Shown here: positions 35,402 through 45,007 of the stretch, in pieces
Numbering within the stretch: position 1 is the first letter of the stretch
Layout of the letters: each line of letters starts with the position of its first letter
NCBI RefSeq assembly: GCF_900142195.1
Contig: NZ_FRAB01000004.1
Span: forward strand, 186,001-250,000
Length of the DNA stretch: 64,000 nt
Reading direction: 5' to 3'
Source: Paraburkholderia terricola
GTDB taxonomy: Bacteria > Pseudomonadota > Gammaproteobacteria > Burkholderiales > Burkholderiaceae
Position numbers and translations under genes: made by a program
The notes under the pieces: model-generated
What the model was told of the DNA's origin: nothing
The model's input: the letters and a program-made list of their open reading frames with translations, nothing else
Database searches by the model: none

Positions 35402-36067
35402 ATGCAGCACAGAAACCTGACCCAGGCTTGCACGCGCGTCGTCGCCGGGATGTTCATTGGCGTCTTGATGGCAGCAGCTCCCGGCGCTTTCGCCGACGAA
35501 GTAAGCAGTTTCAATCAGAATGCCTCATATTCGACCCTCAACGGGTCGAATTCGTTGTCCTCCCCGAATTCGCGTGCGGCCGCTCCCGGGAGCGACAGCG
35601 GCGCCAAGTCGTTCCTTTCCGGCATGGCCGGCAAGGCGGGCGACGTGGTCGTCGGCGCGCTGAACATGATCGGCGTGCGCTACCGCTGGGGTGGCAATAC
35701 TCCGGATTCGGGACTCGATTGCAGCGGTTTCGTCCGCTACGTGTTCCAGGACACGCTTGGCATGGCGCTGCCGCGCCGCGCCGAGGAAATGAGCCGGGTC
35801 GGCGAGAAGGTGCGCGTGAGCGACCTGAAGCCGGGCGATCTCGTGTTCTTCAACACGATGCGCCGCACGTTCTCACACGTGGGCATCTACATCGGCGACA
35901 ACAAGTTCGTGCATTCGCCTTCCACGGGCAGCACGATCCGCGTCGACGACATGGATAGCGGCTACTGGGAAAAGCGCTTCACCGGTGCACGCAGGATCGA
36001 GACGTCCTATCAGGACGGTCAGGATCTGCGCACACGCGTGAATGCGGCGATTGGCGGCAATAACTGA
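35402..36067 (+). CDS. NlpC/P60 family cell-wall peptidase
   Basis: 221-residue secreted hydrolase that probably cleaves peptide bonds of peptidoglycan stems. A signal peptide (about residues 1-31) ends at GAFAD. After a Ser/Asn-rich linker comes the NlpC/P60 domain with catalytic Cys107 in DSGLDCSGFVRYV, His159 in FSHVGIYIG and a third polar residue at His171 in KFVHSPSTG. GVRYRWGGN precedes Cys as in other family members. The start MQHRNLTQAC follows a strong promoter; a terminator follows the stop. Confidence 0.93.
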   Translation: MQHRNLTQACTRVVAGMFIGVLMAAAPGAFADEVSSFNQNASYSTLNGSNSLSSPNSRAAAPGSDSGAKSFLSGMAGKAGDVVVGALNMIGVRYRWGGNTPDSGLDCSGFVRYVFQDTLGMALPRRAEEMSRVGEKVRVSDLKPGDLVFFNTMRRTFSHVGIYIGDNKFVHSPSTGSTIRVDDMDSGYWEKRFTGARRIETSYQDGQDLRTRVNAAIGGNN

Positions 36068-36104
36068 TTTTGATCTGTTGCGCCGGCGGTTGTGGCGCGA
36101 CAAC

Positions 36105-36138
36105 AAAAAGCCTGCTTCGTTTGAAGCAGGCTTTTTTT
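36105..36138. terminator. Bidirectional rho-independent terminator
   Basis: Stem AAAAAGCCTGCTTC / GAAGCAGGCTTTTT with loop GTTT and extra T. It lies between the NlpC/P60 gene and the convergent patatin-like gene and serves both. Confidence 0.93.
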
Positions 36139-36252
36139 ACGTCTGGAGGGCGGGGGTGTGTCCGTATCGCGTCGGCGCGGGCCTTGCGTGCCGCGCAGTC
36201 CAGCCGTAGCCGCCGCGCGCCGCCGGTGTTGCCTGACCCAGGCACCGCCTGC

Positions 36253-37221
36253 CTACACCGCCGCGCGGCTCACCGCCAGCTTGCGCTGCAACTCCGGCAT
36301 CATCTTCGCCACGGCTTCCTCGCCGGCCAGAATCGCGGCGTTGCGTTGCGAGAAATCGCTGCCGCTCATGGCGGCCAGATTCGGCCGGATCACGACGTCG
36401 GCGTACTTGTCCAGTTCGTAGGCCTTGATCGTCTGTCCCATGATCGTGAAGGTCTGCATCAGCACGTCGAAGGAACTCGCGGTCAGGCCGCTTTCCGGAC
36501 GCTGCGAGATGTCCACGGCGATCACGAAGTCCGCGCCCATCTTGCGCGCGAACGAGGCGGGCACCGGGCTCACCAGGCCGCCGTCGACGTATTCGTGGCC
36601 GCCGATCTTCACCGGCTCGAAAATCGACGGCACGCTGCACGACGCGCGCACGGCGATGCCGGTATTGCCCCGCTGGAACAGGATCGGCTGGCCGGTTCTC
36701 AGATCGGTGGCGACCACGCCGAGCGGCTTCACCATCTTTTCAATCGGACGGTTGTTGAGCGTCGTGTTCAGGTAGTTCTGCAGCGCAATGCCTTGCAGGA
36801 AACCTCGCGTGCGAAACGGCATGGCCCAGTCGCTGATCGACGCTTCGTCCATGGTCAGCGCCAGCTTGTTCAGCGCGAAGCCGTTCATGCCCGACGCGTA
36901 CAGTGCGCCGACCACCGAGCCCGCGCTCGTGCCGGCCACCAGATCGACCTGGATGTTGCGCGCCTCGAGCGCCTTGATCACGCCGATGTGCGCGAAGCCG
37001 CGCGCGGCGCCACCGCCTAGCGCGAGCCCGACGCGAATCGGCCGCTGCGGTTTGTCGAGCGGCGGCGTGGTCGCCGCGGGCGTGCCGGCGACCGGCGTGC
37101 GGTCGGTCTTGCTGCCGGTTGTACCGCACGCGGCCAGCACCGTGGCGGCCGCCGCCAATGTGAAATGGCGACGGGCGAGGCGAGGGGATGACGGTTTCAA
37201 CGAGTTCTCCAGCAACGGCAC
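36253..37221 (-). CDS. Patatin-like phospholipase lipoprotein
   Basis: 322-residue lipase or acyl hydrolase. The start MPLLENSLKP leads into a lipoprotein signal with lipobox LAAC (Cys32). The patatin features are the oxyanion loop GGGAARG (69-75), nucleophile Ser99 in GTSAG, and catalytic Asp213 in the DGG motif YVDGGLVSP. The lipid anchor places it on the periplasmic or outer-membrane face. It resembles RssA/YchK-type envelope patatins; the substrate is unknown. It is convergent with the NlpC/P60 gene and has its own promoter region upstream. Confidence 0.9.
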   Translation of the reverse strand: MPLLENSLKPSSPRLARRHFTLAAAATVLAACGTTGSKTDRTPVAGTPAATTPPLDKPQRPIRVGLALGGGAARGFAHIGVIKALEARNIQVDLVAGTSAGSVVGALYASGMNGFALNKLALTMDEASISDWAMPFRTRGFLQGIALQNYLNTTLNNRPIEKMVKPLGVVATDLRTGQPILFQRGNTGIAVRASCSVPSIFEPVKIGGHEYVDGGLVSPVPASFARKMGADFVIAVDISQRPESGLTASSFDVLMQTFTIMGQTIKAYELDKYADVVIRPNLAAMSGSDFSQRNAAILAGEEAVAKMMPELQRKLAVSRAAV

Positions 37222-37627
37222 GGGCGGCGCGATCAGCGTGAACCCGTGCCGCGATCAGGCGGGTAGTCAACATACGAGGATCGCGGGCGGCGATGCCATG
37301 CGCGGCGGTTCTATCCCCGGCCGCGGCGCGCGCACATCATAAATCAAAGCGCCCGATGCGCGGCGACCCGGTAATGAAACGTTGCAGAGGAAGCGCTCGG
37401 GTGCCGTGAATTGCGTCGCGCACGCCGCTTGCACGCTGGTTCCACCGCCTCGTTGGCCATTCGGACGAGGGCGGGCAACTCGCTAGCCGCAGGTATAATT
37501 CGCCTCTCGCATTTATTTCCTTCGTGTCCGTGCGCGGCGTTTTTCTGCCGCATGGGCGCGGTCCGCTGCCGCGCCTGGCTGGCGATGTTTGCCGAGGCGC
37601 CGGCGCCCGTCTTCCGAGTAACCGCTA
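37222..37627. other. Divergent region between the patatin-like gene and gltX
   Basis: 406 bases with no supportable gene. The only clear element is a perfect TATAAT at 37495-37500, about 127 bases before gltX; its expected -35 place (GCGGGC) does not match. It may be an activator-assisted gltX promoter. Nothing else stands out. Confidence 0.55.
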
Positions 37628-39037
37628 ATGACCACCTCCGTTCGTACCCGTTTCGCACCGAGTCCCACCGGCTTCATCCACCTCGGCAACATTCGCTCCG
37701 CGCTCTATCCGTGGGCGTTCGCGCGCAAGATGAAAGGGACCTTCGTGCTGCGGATCGAGGATACCGACGTCGAGCGCTCCACCTCCGAATCCGTCGACGC
37801 CATTCTCCAGGGCATGGAATGGCTCGGCCTCGATTTCGACGAAGGCCCGTTCTACCAGATGCAGCGCATGGACCGCTATCGCGAAGTGCTCAAGCAGATG
37901 CAGGACGCGGGGCTCGTGTACCCGTGCTACATGTCGACGGAAGAACTGGACGCGCTGCGCGAGCGTCAACGCGAAGCCGGCGAAAAGCCGCGCTACGACG
38001 GCACGTGGCGCCCCGAGCCGGGCAAGGTCCTGCCGCAGCCGCCGGCGGGCGTGGAGCCCGTGCTGCGCTTCCGTAACCCGCTTACCGGCGTGGTGGCGTG
38101 GGACGACGCGGTGAAGGGCCGCATCGAGATCTCGAACGAAGAACTCGACGACCTCGTGATCGCTCGCCCGGACGGCACGCCCACCTACAACTTCTGCGTG
38201 GTGGTGGACGATCTGGACATGCGCATCACGCACGTGATTCGGGGCGACGATCACGTGAACAACACGCCGCGTCAGATCAACATCCTGCGCGCGCTGGGCG
38301 CCGAGCCGCCGGTGTACGCGCATCTTCCGACCGTGCTGAACGAGCAGGGCGAGAAGATGAGCAAGCGCCACGGTGCGATGAGCGTGATGGGTTATCGCGA
38401 CGCAGGCTATCTGCCGGAAGCGGTCGTCAATTATCTGGCGCGTCTGGGCTGGTCGCATGGCGACGCGGAAATTTTCTCGCGCGAGCAGTTCGTCGAATGG
38501 TTCGATCTCGAGCACCTCGGCAAGTCGCCGGCTCAGTACGACCACGACAAGCTGAACTGGCTGAACGCGCACTACATCAAGGAAGCGGACAACGCACGCC
38601 TCGCCGGGCTTGCCAAGCCATTCTTCGCGCAGTTGGGCATCGATGAAGCCGCCGTCGCGCAAGGCGCGGATCTGACCGCGGTGGTGGGCTTGCTGAAGGA
38701 TCGCGCGTCCACGGTGAAAGAAATCGCAGAGAACGCCGCCATGTTTTATCGCGCGCCGGCGCCGGAGGCCGACGCATTGGCGCAGCACGTAACCGATGCG
38801 GTGCGTCCGGCGCTCGCCGATCTGGCGGCCGCGCTCAAGACGGTGGAGTGGACGAAGGAAGCGATCGCCGCTGCATTGAAGGCGACGCTAGGCGCGCACA
38901 AGCTGAAGATGCCGCAACTGGCGATGCCGGTTCGTTTGCTGGTGGCGGGCACCACGCATACGCCGTCGATCGACAGCGTGCTGCTGCTGTTCGGGCGCGA
39001 TGTCGTCGTGGGCCGTATCGAAAGCGCGCTGGCCTGA
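37628..39037 (+). CDS. gltX: Glutamyl-tRNA synthetase
   Basis: 469-residue class I aminoacyl-tRNA synthetase that charges tRNA-Glu. The HIGH-type motif is in [16 protein letters not shown], and the KMSKS-type loop is [13 protein letters not shown]. The Rossmann body includes [11 protein letters not shown] and [23 protein letters not shown]. The length is normal for a non-discriminating bacterial enzyme. It is followed by the tRNA-Ala gene on the same strand. Confidence 0.97.
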   Translation: MTTSVRTRFAPSPTGFIHLGNIRSALYPWAFARKMKGTFVLRIEDTDVERSTSESVDAILQGMEWLGLDFDEGPFYQMQRMDRYREVLKQMQDAGLVYPCYMSTEELDALRERQREAGEKPRYDGTWRPEPGKVLPQPPAGVEPVLRFRNPLTGVVAWDDAVKGRIEISNEELDDLVIARPDGTPTYNFCVVVDDLDMRITHVIRGDDHVNNTPRQINILRALGAEPPVYAHLPTVLNEQGEKMSKRHGAMSVMGYRDAGYLPEAVVNYLARLGWSHGDAEIFSREQFVEWFDLEHLGKSPAQYDHDKLNWLNAHYIKEADNARLAGLAKPFFAQLGIDEAAVAQGADLTAVVGLLKDRASTVKEIAENAAMFYRAPAPEADALAQHVTDAVRPALADLAAALKTVEWTKEAIAAALKATLGAHKLKMPQLAMPVRLLVAGTTHTPSIDSVLLLFGRDVVVGRIESALA

Positions 39038-39112
39038 AGCGCGTTCGGGCCGTGCATCGAAAGACCTTGCATGCGGCTCCTGAAAAAAACGCATGCAATT
39101 GCTCAAAGGGTA

Positions 39113-39141
39113 TTTACAAAGCGAAGATTGGCCTCTAGAAT
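39113..39141 (+). promoter_or_regulatory. Sigma-70 promoter of tRNA-Ala
   Basis: TTTACA (39113-39118), 17-base spacer, TAGAAT (39136-39141), 19 bases before the mature tRNA start. Confidence 0.75.
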
Positions 39142-39160
39142 TTCGTTTCTGTTCTGCAAG

Positions 39161-39236
<76 letters not shown>

Positions 39237-39539
39237 TCAGAACATTGCCAACATGCTGTACAGCATCAGAAGTCCGAAAGCCCTGAGAAATCGGGGCTTT
39301 ATTTTTTTCTGAGGTCGGTAGGAACATATAACAGGCCGCAAAAGGGCACGGGTTCCCGCCAAGACTCCTGCCGCGCCAGCATTCGCTGAGAGCGCCGAAA
39401 ATTCACCGTTGCGCCAGCCCCCGACCGATCAGCAAGCAGACGAAAAGATGCCGCCGGCACGGCTCATGAATCGCCATGCGAGCCCGTGTTTTCTGGTGCC
39501 ACGACATCCGTGTCCGAACCAGCGCCGCTCCCGCCGACC
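39237..39539 (+). other. Gene-free stretch between tRNA-Ala and the betaine locus
   Basis: 303 bases with only the terminator at 39277-39308. I found no repeat of the tRNA 3' end, no integrase and no coding frame worth reporting. It is the right place to look for an island boundary, but no attachment site is visible. Confidence 0.5.
39277..39308 (+). terminator. Rho-independent terminator after tRNA-Ala
   Basis: Stem AAAGCCC / GGGGCTTT around TGAGAAATC with an A-T7 tail. Confidence 0.85.
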
Positions 39540-40811
39540 TCAAAGCCAGCCGGTTTCAAAGCTGCACGAGGTGAGCGGCACACAACCGCTGTCAGTGACG
39601 ACCACCTGCTGCTCGAGCTTCACGCCTTGATTTCCTCCTTCCGCGCCGATATAGCTTTCGACGCAAAGCGTCATGCCGGTTTCGAACTGACCGTCGTAGC
39701 CAGCGCTTTCCCAATCGACCTGATGCGCGATGGACGGATACTCGTCGACCATGCCGATGCCGTGCGCCACGCAGCTATATCTGTTCTTCAGATATAGCGC
39801 CGGTATCTTCCAGGCCCGTTCCGAGAACTCCCGGAATGTCATGCCTGGGCGCAACAGGTCCATGTTGAAATGAACTTGTGAATAGGCAGCCTCATAAAGC
39901 TTGCGCTGTTCGTCGGACGGCCGGGTATGACCTACCGTCCATGTCCGGGAGATATCCGAGCAGTAGCCATTCGGTCCGACCATGTCGGTATCGAACGCCA
40001 ACAACTCACCGTGTACAAGGATCCTCGAGGAGCATTCGTGCATCCACGGATTGGTCCGGTCTCCGGATGCGAGAAGACGCGTTTCGATCCATTCGCCGCC
40101 ATGCCGGATGTTCTCGTGGTGAAGGTTTGCCCAGAGATCCTGTTCGCTCATGCCGGGCCGAAGCTCGCGATGCATGCGCTCGATCCCTTTCTCGCACGCG
40201 CGCAGGGACTCGTTCATGAGCACGAGTTCGCCCGACGACTTAACCGTCCGGGCCATCTCCATCATGGCCTGTCCGTCCAGAAGAGTCAGCCCGTGCTTCG
40301 TCAGGCAGGCAGCGCCGATGGGGTCGAGCCGGTCGACGGCCAGTCGGCGCTCGTTCGGCGCACGTCTGCCGAGCGCATCGACAATCTCGGCGCCCCACGC
40401 GTTAGCGCGGCGCTCGGCTTCCGGGCCCGCGCTGAAGAAGGTCCAACCGACCGCGCTGCGCATTTCGAGGTCCAGACTCAGGCCATCCCACACATGCTCG
40501 CAACTGTGAAACTCCCAGGCGATGACACGACCGTCGGCGAATACCATCACGTATCGCGACGGGTTGCGCCCCGTCCAGATTTGCATGTTCGACGTGTCCG
40601 TTGCGTAGCGGATATTCACCGGGTCGTACAACAATATCGCGGGGCAGTTGTTCTTATGCAGTTGTTCCCGCACCCGGGCCAGCCTGTAGGCCCTGACGTC
40701 GATCAAAGTATTGCTCGTTCGTTTCAGATCGGCGGGCGTACTCGCATCGATCATCTCGCTGCAAGGCATGGGGACTCGCTTTATCGGAGTGCAACGGTCG
40801 CCGCGGAACAT
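39540..40811 (-). CDS. M24-family protein resembling dimethylsulfoniopropionate lyase DddP
   Basis: 423-residue metallopeptidase-fold protein. It keeps the DddP-specific stretches (YDPVNIRYATDTSNMQIW; ENIRHGGEWIETRLLASG; RTNPWMHEC) and, by alignment from memory with Roseovarius DddP, every reported site: metal ligands D274 and D276 (FDTD), D286, H350, E385 and E400, and the catalytic-base Asp six residues after His, D356 in HGIGMVDEY. DddP cleaves DMSP to DMS and acrylate. It closes a gbcA-gbcB-like operon, 38 bases after gbcB. Start uncertain: ATG 40769 and 40754 are alternatives. No acrylate-using genes are seen nearby. Confidence 0.8.
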   Translation of the reverse strand: MFRGDRCTPIKRVPMPCSEMIDASTPADLKRTSNTLIDVRAYRLARVREQLHKNNCPAILLYDPVNIRYATDTSNMQIWTGRNPSRYVMVFADGRVIAWEFHSCEHVWDGLSLDLEMRSAVGWTFFSAGPEAERRANAWGAEIVDALGRRAPNERRLAVDRLDPIGAACLTKHGLTLLDGQAMMEMARTVKSSGELVLMNESLRACEKGIERMHRELRPGMSEQDLWANLHHENIRHGGEWIETRLLASGDRTNPWMHECSSRILVHGELLAFDTDMVGPNGYCSDISRTWTVGHTRPSDEQRKLYEAAYSQVHFNMDLLRPGMTFREFSERAWKIPALYLKNRYSCVAHGIGMVDEYPSIAHQVDWESAGYDGQFETGMTLCVESYIGAEGGNQGVKLEQQVVVTDSGCVPLTSCSFETGWL

Positions 40812-40849
40812 TCAGCATGCGACGTTGCGCGTTTCATGGGAGGGGCCAA

Positions 40850-42013
40850 TCAGAGTTCCAGCACCAGATCGGAGGTCGGACGGCTGCAACACAGAAGGCG
40901 GAAACCTTTCTGGACTTCCCTGTCGCGAATCCCGCCGTTGTGACGCATATCCACCGTGCCTTCGAGTACCCTGGTTTTGCAGGTACCGCACATACCCTGG
41001 CTGCAAGAGGATGCGATTGCAACGCCTGCTTTTTTTGCAGCGGCAAGCACGGTTTCCGACGGGCTCATCGTGAACGTTCTGGAGGAGCGGGCCAGCTTGA
41101 CCGTGACGGTTTCCCGAATCGCATCGCTCTCTTGCAGGGCAGACGCAGGGGCGGACGCAGCGGCGGACACCGGTGCGGCACCTGCTGAGATATCGAAACT
41201 TTCCTGGTGATAACGCGCCGGGTCGTGACCGCCTTCGCGCAGCAGATTCCTTACCGCACCCATGTAGCCCGCCGGACCGCAAGTGAACACCTCGCGCTCC
41301 GCGTAATCAGGAAGCCATTCCGCGAGGAGCTGAAGGCTCAATCGGCCCGTCGCGCCGGCCCAAGCCTCGTCGTTGCCGATTCCTTCGCATACGAAGAAGA
41401 GGCGAAGCCGAGGGGAGAGTTTCGCGAGTCTTTGCAGTTCCTCGCGAAACACGATATCGGCAGGCGTTCTTGCGCTGTGCACGAACGCGATATCGCGGTC
41501 GAGCCCGAGGTCGATGCTCGCGCGCGTCATCGACATCAGCGGCGTCACGCCGGAACCCGCCGACAGGTACAACGACTTCGAGGCACGCGACGCGGTAGGC
41601 GTGAAAGTGCCGGACGGACCATACGCTTTCAACTGACTTCCCGGCTTCATATTGTCATGAAGCCAGTTGGACATGATTCCCCCCGGAACCCGCTTTACCG
41701 TAATGGAAAGCAGATAGGGACGCGTGGGCGGCGAGGAAATCGTGTAGCAACGTTCGACCGATCGTCCTTGCACATTCGCCGCGACCGTCATGAACTGACC
41801 GGGCTCGAAACGCACGGGCAAACCATCGCTCGCGCGAAACTCGAAGCTCTTGACGTCGTGCGTCTCGTCGACGACGCGGCAGCACGTCAGGGTCTGCTGC
41901 TCGCTACTGGGCCAGAGCCTGCCGCCACTCTCCCACGTGTCGGGATCGGACAGTCGGTCGGCGGCCGCGGGTTCGGCGTCAAGAATGCTTTCAACGGAGT
42001 TCATAGCGCTCAT
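40850..42013 (-). CDS. gbcB: Ferredoxin-reductase component of a Rieske demethylase (GbcB-like)
   Basis: 387-residue electron-transfer protein. An FAD-binding part carries RCYTISSPPT; the NAD-binding part has LYLSAGSGVTPLMSM and VFTCGPAGYMGAV. The C-terminal plant-type [2Fe-2S] domain has C337, C342 and C345 in SSCSQGMCGTC and C375/C376 near LLCCSRP. It feeds electrons from NAD(P)H to the oxygenase encoded just upstream (five bases apart). The name follows the Pseudomonas glycine-betaine system; in a related betaine pathway it would have the same electron-transfer role. Confidence 0.88.
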   Translation of the reverse strand: MSAMNSVESILDAEPAAADRLSDPDTWESGGRLWPSSEQQTLTCCRVVDETHDVKSFEFRASDGLPVRFEPGQFMTVAANVQGRSVERCYTISSPPTRPYLLSITVKRVPGGIMSNWLHDNMKPGSQLKAYGPSGTFTPTASRASKSLYLSAGSGVTPLMSMTRASIDLGLDRDIAFVHSARTPADIVFREELQRLAKLSPRLRLFFVCEGIGNDEAWAGATGRLSLQLLAEWLPDYAEREVFTCGPAGYMGAVRNLLREGGHDPARYHQESFDISAGAAPVSAAASAPASALQESDAIRETVTVKLARSSRTFTMSPSETVLAAAKKAGVAIASSCSQGMCGTCKTRVLEGTVDMRHNGGIRDREVQKGFRLLCCSRPTSDLVLEL

Positions 42014-42018
42014 TCTGC

Positions 42019-43275
42019 TCAGATGCCGTGTGCGCTCAATCGGGCTGCATACCAGCGCGAGAACTGCTCCACGTAGGTTTCCGTGAAAGGCGAGAACAAG
42101 CCCGGCGAGTAGGCGGGATCCTGAGTGCCTTCGTGCGTGATTTCGACGAGGTGTTTATCCTGCATGTTTGTTGCAACCCATACTTCGGTGAGATCCGGGA
42201 CCTTGTAGTCCACGCCCTCGACGGCATCCGCGTGAACCAGCCACTTCGAGCGCACCAGCGTCTTGTCCGGCGCGAGAGGAATGATGTAGCTGATCACCGC
42301 ATGATCGCTCATGACATGCGTCCACGAATTGTGTGTCCAGAGGTGCGTATCGCCGAGATCGCGCCGCTCGAGATATCCCAACAGCCTGGTGCTGGCGACC
42401 TTCGTGCTGATGGTCTGTGATTCGCCGTTACCGGCGATGACGAGTTGCTGCGTTCTGAACTGGGTGACCGCATCTTCGTCCAGCCGCTCGACACTGGCGC
42501 TGGTGAATCCGTCTCGCTCCCAGCTTGCCTGACATGCCGCGTTGCGTGCCTTGTACGCTTCCAGCGCGCGAAGCGATTCTTCGCTGAGATTCTCGGGACA
42601 GAAGCCGAAGTCTTCCGGCAGGAACGATGCCGTCAATTCCGGATGAGTGGCCTGGCAGTGGTAGCACTCGCGATTGTTTTCCATCACGAGTTTCCAGTTG
42701 CCGTTTTCGATGATTTCCTGCTCGAAGGCAATCCTGGTGTTTTGCAGGTCATACGGTGCGAAACGCGGTGTCATGGTCTCTTCGAGCTTCGAGATGTCCT
42801 CGGGCGCATGCTCGTCGAGACAAACGAAGATGTGCGTGCCGACAATCCTCGTATGAACCGGCATCAGGCCACGGCAGCTCGGGTCGAAGTCCTTTCCCAT
42901 GTGCGTTGCGTGGCGCAGGCTTCCGTCGAGATCGTACGTCCACTGATGATACGGGCACACCAGCATGCCGACCGTCGACTTCCCGGCCTCTTTCAGACGT
43001 GCGCCGCGATGGCGGCAGACGTTGCGATAGGTTCGGACGTTTTCGTCGTCGTCGCGCACGATGATGATCGAGGCCTTGCCAATATCCACGGCCGACACAT
43101 CGCCCGGCTCCGGCACATCCGCCGTGACGCCGACCAGAATCCAGTGCTTGTGGAAAAAGATCTCGACGTCCGTTTCGAAAACGTCGTGGCGGCCAAAGAG
43201 TTCGCCGGGCATGCCGTGACCGGGCTGACGGCTCCGGATCAACTCACCATGGGTTTTGAATCGCACTTCGGACAT
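42019..43275 (-). CDS. gbcA: Rieske-type betaine demethylase oxygenase (GbcA-like)
   Basis: 418-residue oxygenase that removes an N-methyl group from a quaternary amine, releasing formaldehyde. Rieske [2Fe-2S] ligands are C87 and H89 (NVCRHRGARL) and C107 and H110 (VCPYHQWTYDLDG). The catalytic mononuclear iron site has H206 and H211 in ENNRECYHCQATHPEL. Long stretches match Pseudomonas GbcA (WLVHADAVEGVDY; TYVEQFSRWYAARL). Glycine betaine is the likeliest substrate, but a hydroxyproline- or proline-betaine cannot be excluded. A promoter is at 43332. Confidence 0.88.
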   Translation of the reverse strand: MSEVRFKTHGELIRSRQPGHGMPGELFGRHDVFETDVEIFFHKHWILVGVTADVPEPGDVSAVDIGKASIIIVRDDDENVRTYRNVCRHRGARLKEAGKSTVGMLVCPYHQWTYDLDGSLRHATHMGKDFDPSCRGLMPVHTRIVGTHIFVCLDEHAPEDISKLEETMTPRFAPYDLQNTRIAFEQEIIENGNWKLVMENNRECYHCQATHPELTASFLPEDFGFCPENLSEESLRALEAYKARNAACQASWERDGFTSASVERLDEDAVTQFRTQQLVIAGNGESQTISTKVASTRLLGYLERRDLGDTHLWTHNSWTHVMSDHAVISYIIPLAPDKTLVRSKWLVHADAVEGVDYKVPDLTEVWVATNMQDKHLVEITHEGTQDPAYSPGLFSPFTETYVEQFSRWYAARLSAHGI

Positions 43276-43331
43276 CGCCTTTCTCCAACGTTCAGGTATG
43301 TCGGGACTTCGATTGTTCCCGCTATGACTTG

Positions 43332-43360
43332 AGTATTGGATTGCCGAAAAACAGCGTCAA
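43332..43360 (-). promoter_or_regulatory. Candidate promoter of the gbcA-gbcB-dddP-like operon
   Basis: On the minus strand TTGACG (43360-43355), 17-base spacer, AATACT (43337-43332), 57 bases before the gbcA start. The -10 is weak, so activator help is plausible. Confidence 0.5.
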
Positions 43361-43383
43361 TGCGCTTTATTTTCGGCCTGGCA

Positions 43384-44343
43384 TTACTTTGGATTATGCG
43401 AAAGCCCGGCCGCTTCGCGCTGGATGGAATCCTGCCGAAGCCAGTCGACGAGACCTTCGATTGCAGGGGTGAGGGTGCGCCCATGCGGCACCACGACGTA
43501 ATATGAATCGCTCACCTTGAACGAGGCGACCGGCAATCGGATCAGCTCACCTGCCTCGATAAGATCGTGGACCAATCTTCCCCAGCCAAGGGCGATGCCC
43601 TGTCCGTAGCGCGCGGCCTCGATGGCGTCCGTATAAAGGCTGCAGCGTAGGGCAAAGTTCAATCGCACCGGCCCGAAGCCCAGAGCGTGAAACCACGCTT
43701 CCCATCCCATCCAGCCTTCCGAGGTGGAATCCGACTCGATGAGAGCGGCGTTGGCGAGTTCTTGCAGCGACGCTGGCGCGCCCCGCGATTCCACCCACTC
43801 GCGCGAACAGACGGGGAAGACTTCCTCGTCAAAAAGCAGGGTTGCGGAGCCGTCGCCCCAACGTCCGTTTCCGAACCGAACCGCGACATCGATCTCCCTG
43901 GGGCGGAGGTCAGCGTTGAACATCTGCGTTGAAATGCGGAGTTGAATATCCGGTTGAGTCTTCTTGAGCGAAGCCAGCCGCGGCAAGAGGCGAAAGTGTG
44001 AAAACGCTGACGTTGCCGCAAGCACCAGTTCCTGCTGGACCGGTCCGCTCGACAACCGGTCGAACACGCCGGCGATTTTCTGCATCGACTCGGCGACCAC
44101 GAGATACAGAGCTTCGCCTTCCTGAGTGAGCTCGATGGAACGATGCAGACGATTGAAGAGCCGAGTCCCGAGCGTTTCTTCAAGAAATTTGACCTGCCGG
44201 CTTACCGCTGCTTGCGTCACCCCGAGTTCATCGGCAGCCAGAGTAAAGCTGCCATGACGCGCGACCGCCTCGAACTCGACGAGCGCCGTCACGGAGGGAA
44301 TCAGCCGCCGGTATCCCTTGGTCCGTGCGCCTGTCGGTTTCAT
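43384..44343 (-). CDS. LysR-family transcriptional regulator
   Basis: 319 residues. The N-terminal winged helix (LIPSVTALVEFEAVARHGSFTLAADELGVTQAAVSRQVK) is at about 15-55; the effector domain follows (PDIQLRISTQMFNADLRPREIDVAVRFGNG) with a GcvA-like pattern. It lies immediately upstream of gbcA on the same strand, so it could be a local regulator of the demethylase operon, but its inducer cannot be read from sequence. A second LysR gene of the same type lies at 46150. Confidence 0.9.
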   Translation of the reverse strand: MKPTGARTKGYRRLIPSVTALVEFEAVARHGSFTLAADELGVTQAAVSRQVKFLEETLGTRLFNRLHRSIELTQEGEALYLVVAESMQKIAGVFDRLSSGPVQQELVLAATSAFSHFRLLPRLASLKKTQPDIQLRISTQMFNADLRPREIDVAVRFGNGRWGDGSATLLFDEEVFPVCSREWVESRGAPASLQELANAALIESDSTSEGWMGWEAWFHALGFGPVRLNFALRCSLYTDAIEAARYGQGIALGWGRLVHDLIEAGELIRLPVASFKVSDSYYVVVPHGRTLTPAIEGLVDWLRQDSIQREAAGLSHNPK

Positions 44344-44471
44344 TTCGGCCCCCTCCAGTCAAAAAACAGGGCAGCAGTGTCTGACTACTTTCGCAAAGGC
44401 ATGACGAGCGGCTTTGACGATGTTCGCCCAGCGTGCCGCCCGCCGCCTATGAACGCCATGGTCCGCGTGAC

Positions 44472-44990
44472 TCAGACGCGCGTGGCTGGCGATTGAGAAA
44501 CTATCGTCGACCCCGTATGAGCAACGACCAGTACCGTACAGCCCGCTTGCGAGGACGTACTATGCCGCGAGCCGGCCGCGTAGCATACCGTCTGTCCCGG
44601 CAGGAAATCCGTGCCGTCGTCATCGGTGAATACGCCGTCGAGAACAAGGATCAACTCGGTCGAGTCGTGCCGGTGTTCGAACGAGCGCGCTCCGGGTTGC
44701 AGACGCATCCAGTAACTGCTCCAGGCGCCATTCTCATCATCGGCGACAGGAATCCACAGAAAGCCGGGCAGCACTGTTGCGCCGATTTTCATAGGCTGCC
44801 AGTCGCGCTCGTCAATGGAGTAACAGCGTCGCCCATTCTTGACGTTCAAGCCAAAAAGAACTGTGTCATCGTGCGCGTGCCCGGTAATCATGTTCTGCCG
44901 TATCCATTGTCTGTCAAAGGGGACCTCCTGCCTGTCGCGTCTCGGCGGCGCGCTGTAGGGGAAGTCGGTGCACTTGCATTCCACGTTCAC
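44472..44990 (-). CDS. Cupin-fold protein (ChrR-like type)
   Basis: 172 residues containing one cupin barrel. The two metal motifs are GARSFEHRHDSTELILVLDG (two His and one Glu) and PGQTVCYAAGSRHSTSS (one His). The upstream half (IDERDWQPMKIGATVLPGFLWIPVAD) resembles the ChrR/anti-sigma-like cupins, but no sigma-factor gene is adjacent. It may be a dioxygenase-type or a lyase-type cupin; several cupins cleave DMSP, which makes the nearby DddP-like gene worth recalling, though there is no specific match. The GTG start is uncertain; ATG 44891 is in frame. Confidence 0.72.
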   Translation of the reverse strand: MNVECKCTDFPYSAPPRRDRQEVPFDRQWIRQNMITGHAHDDTVLFGLNVKNGRRCYSIDERDWQPMKIGATVLPGFLWIPVADDENGAWSSYWMRLQPGARSFEHRHDSTELILVLDGVFTDDDGTDFLPGQTVCYAAGSRHSTSSQAGCTVLVVAHTGSTIVSQSPATRV

Positions 44991-45007
44991 AAGCCCAACT
45001 GGCCGCG

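Noticed and set aside
36070..37020. Open frame opposite the patatin-like gene
   Set aside because: Shadow frame; the minus-strand protein has the complete GGGAARG, GTSAG and DGG motifs.
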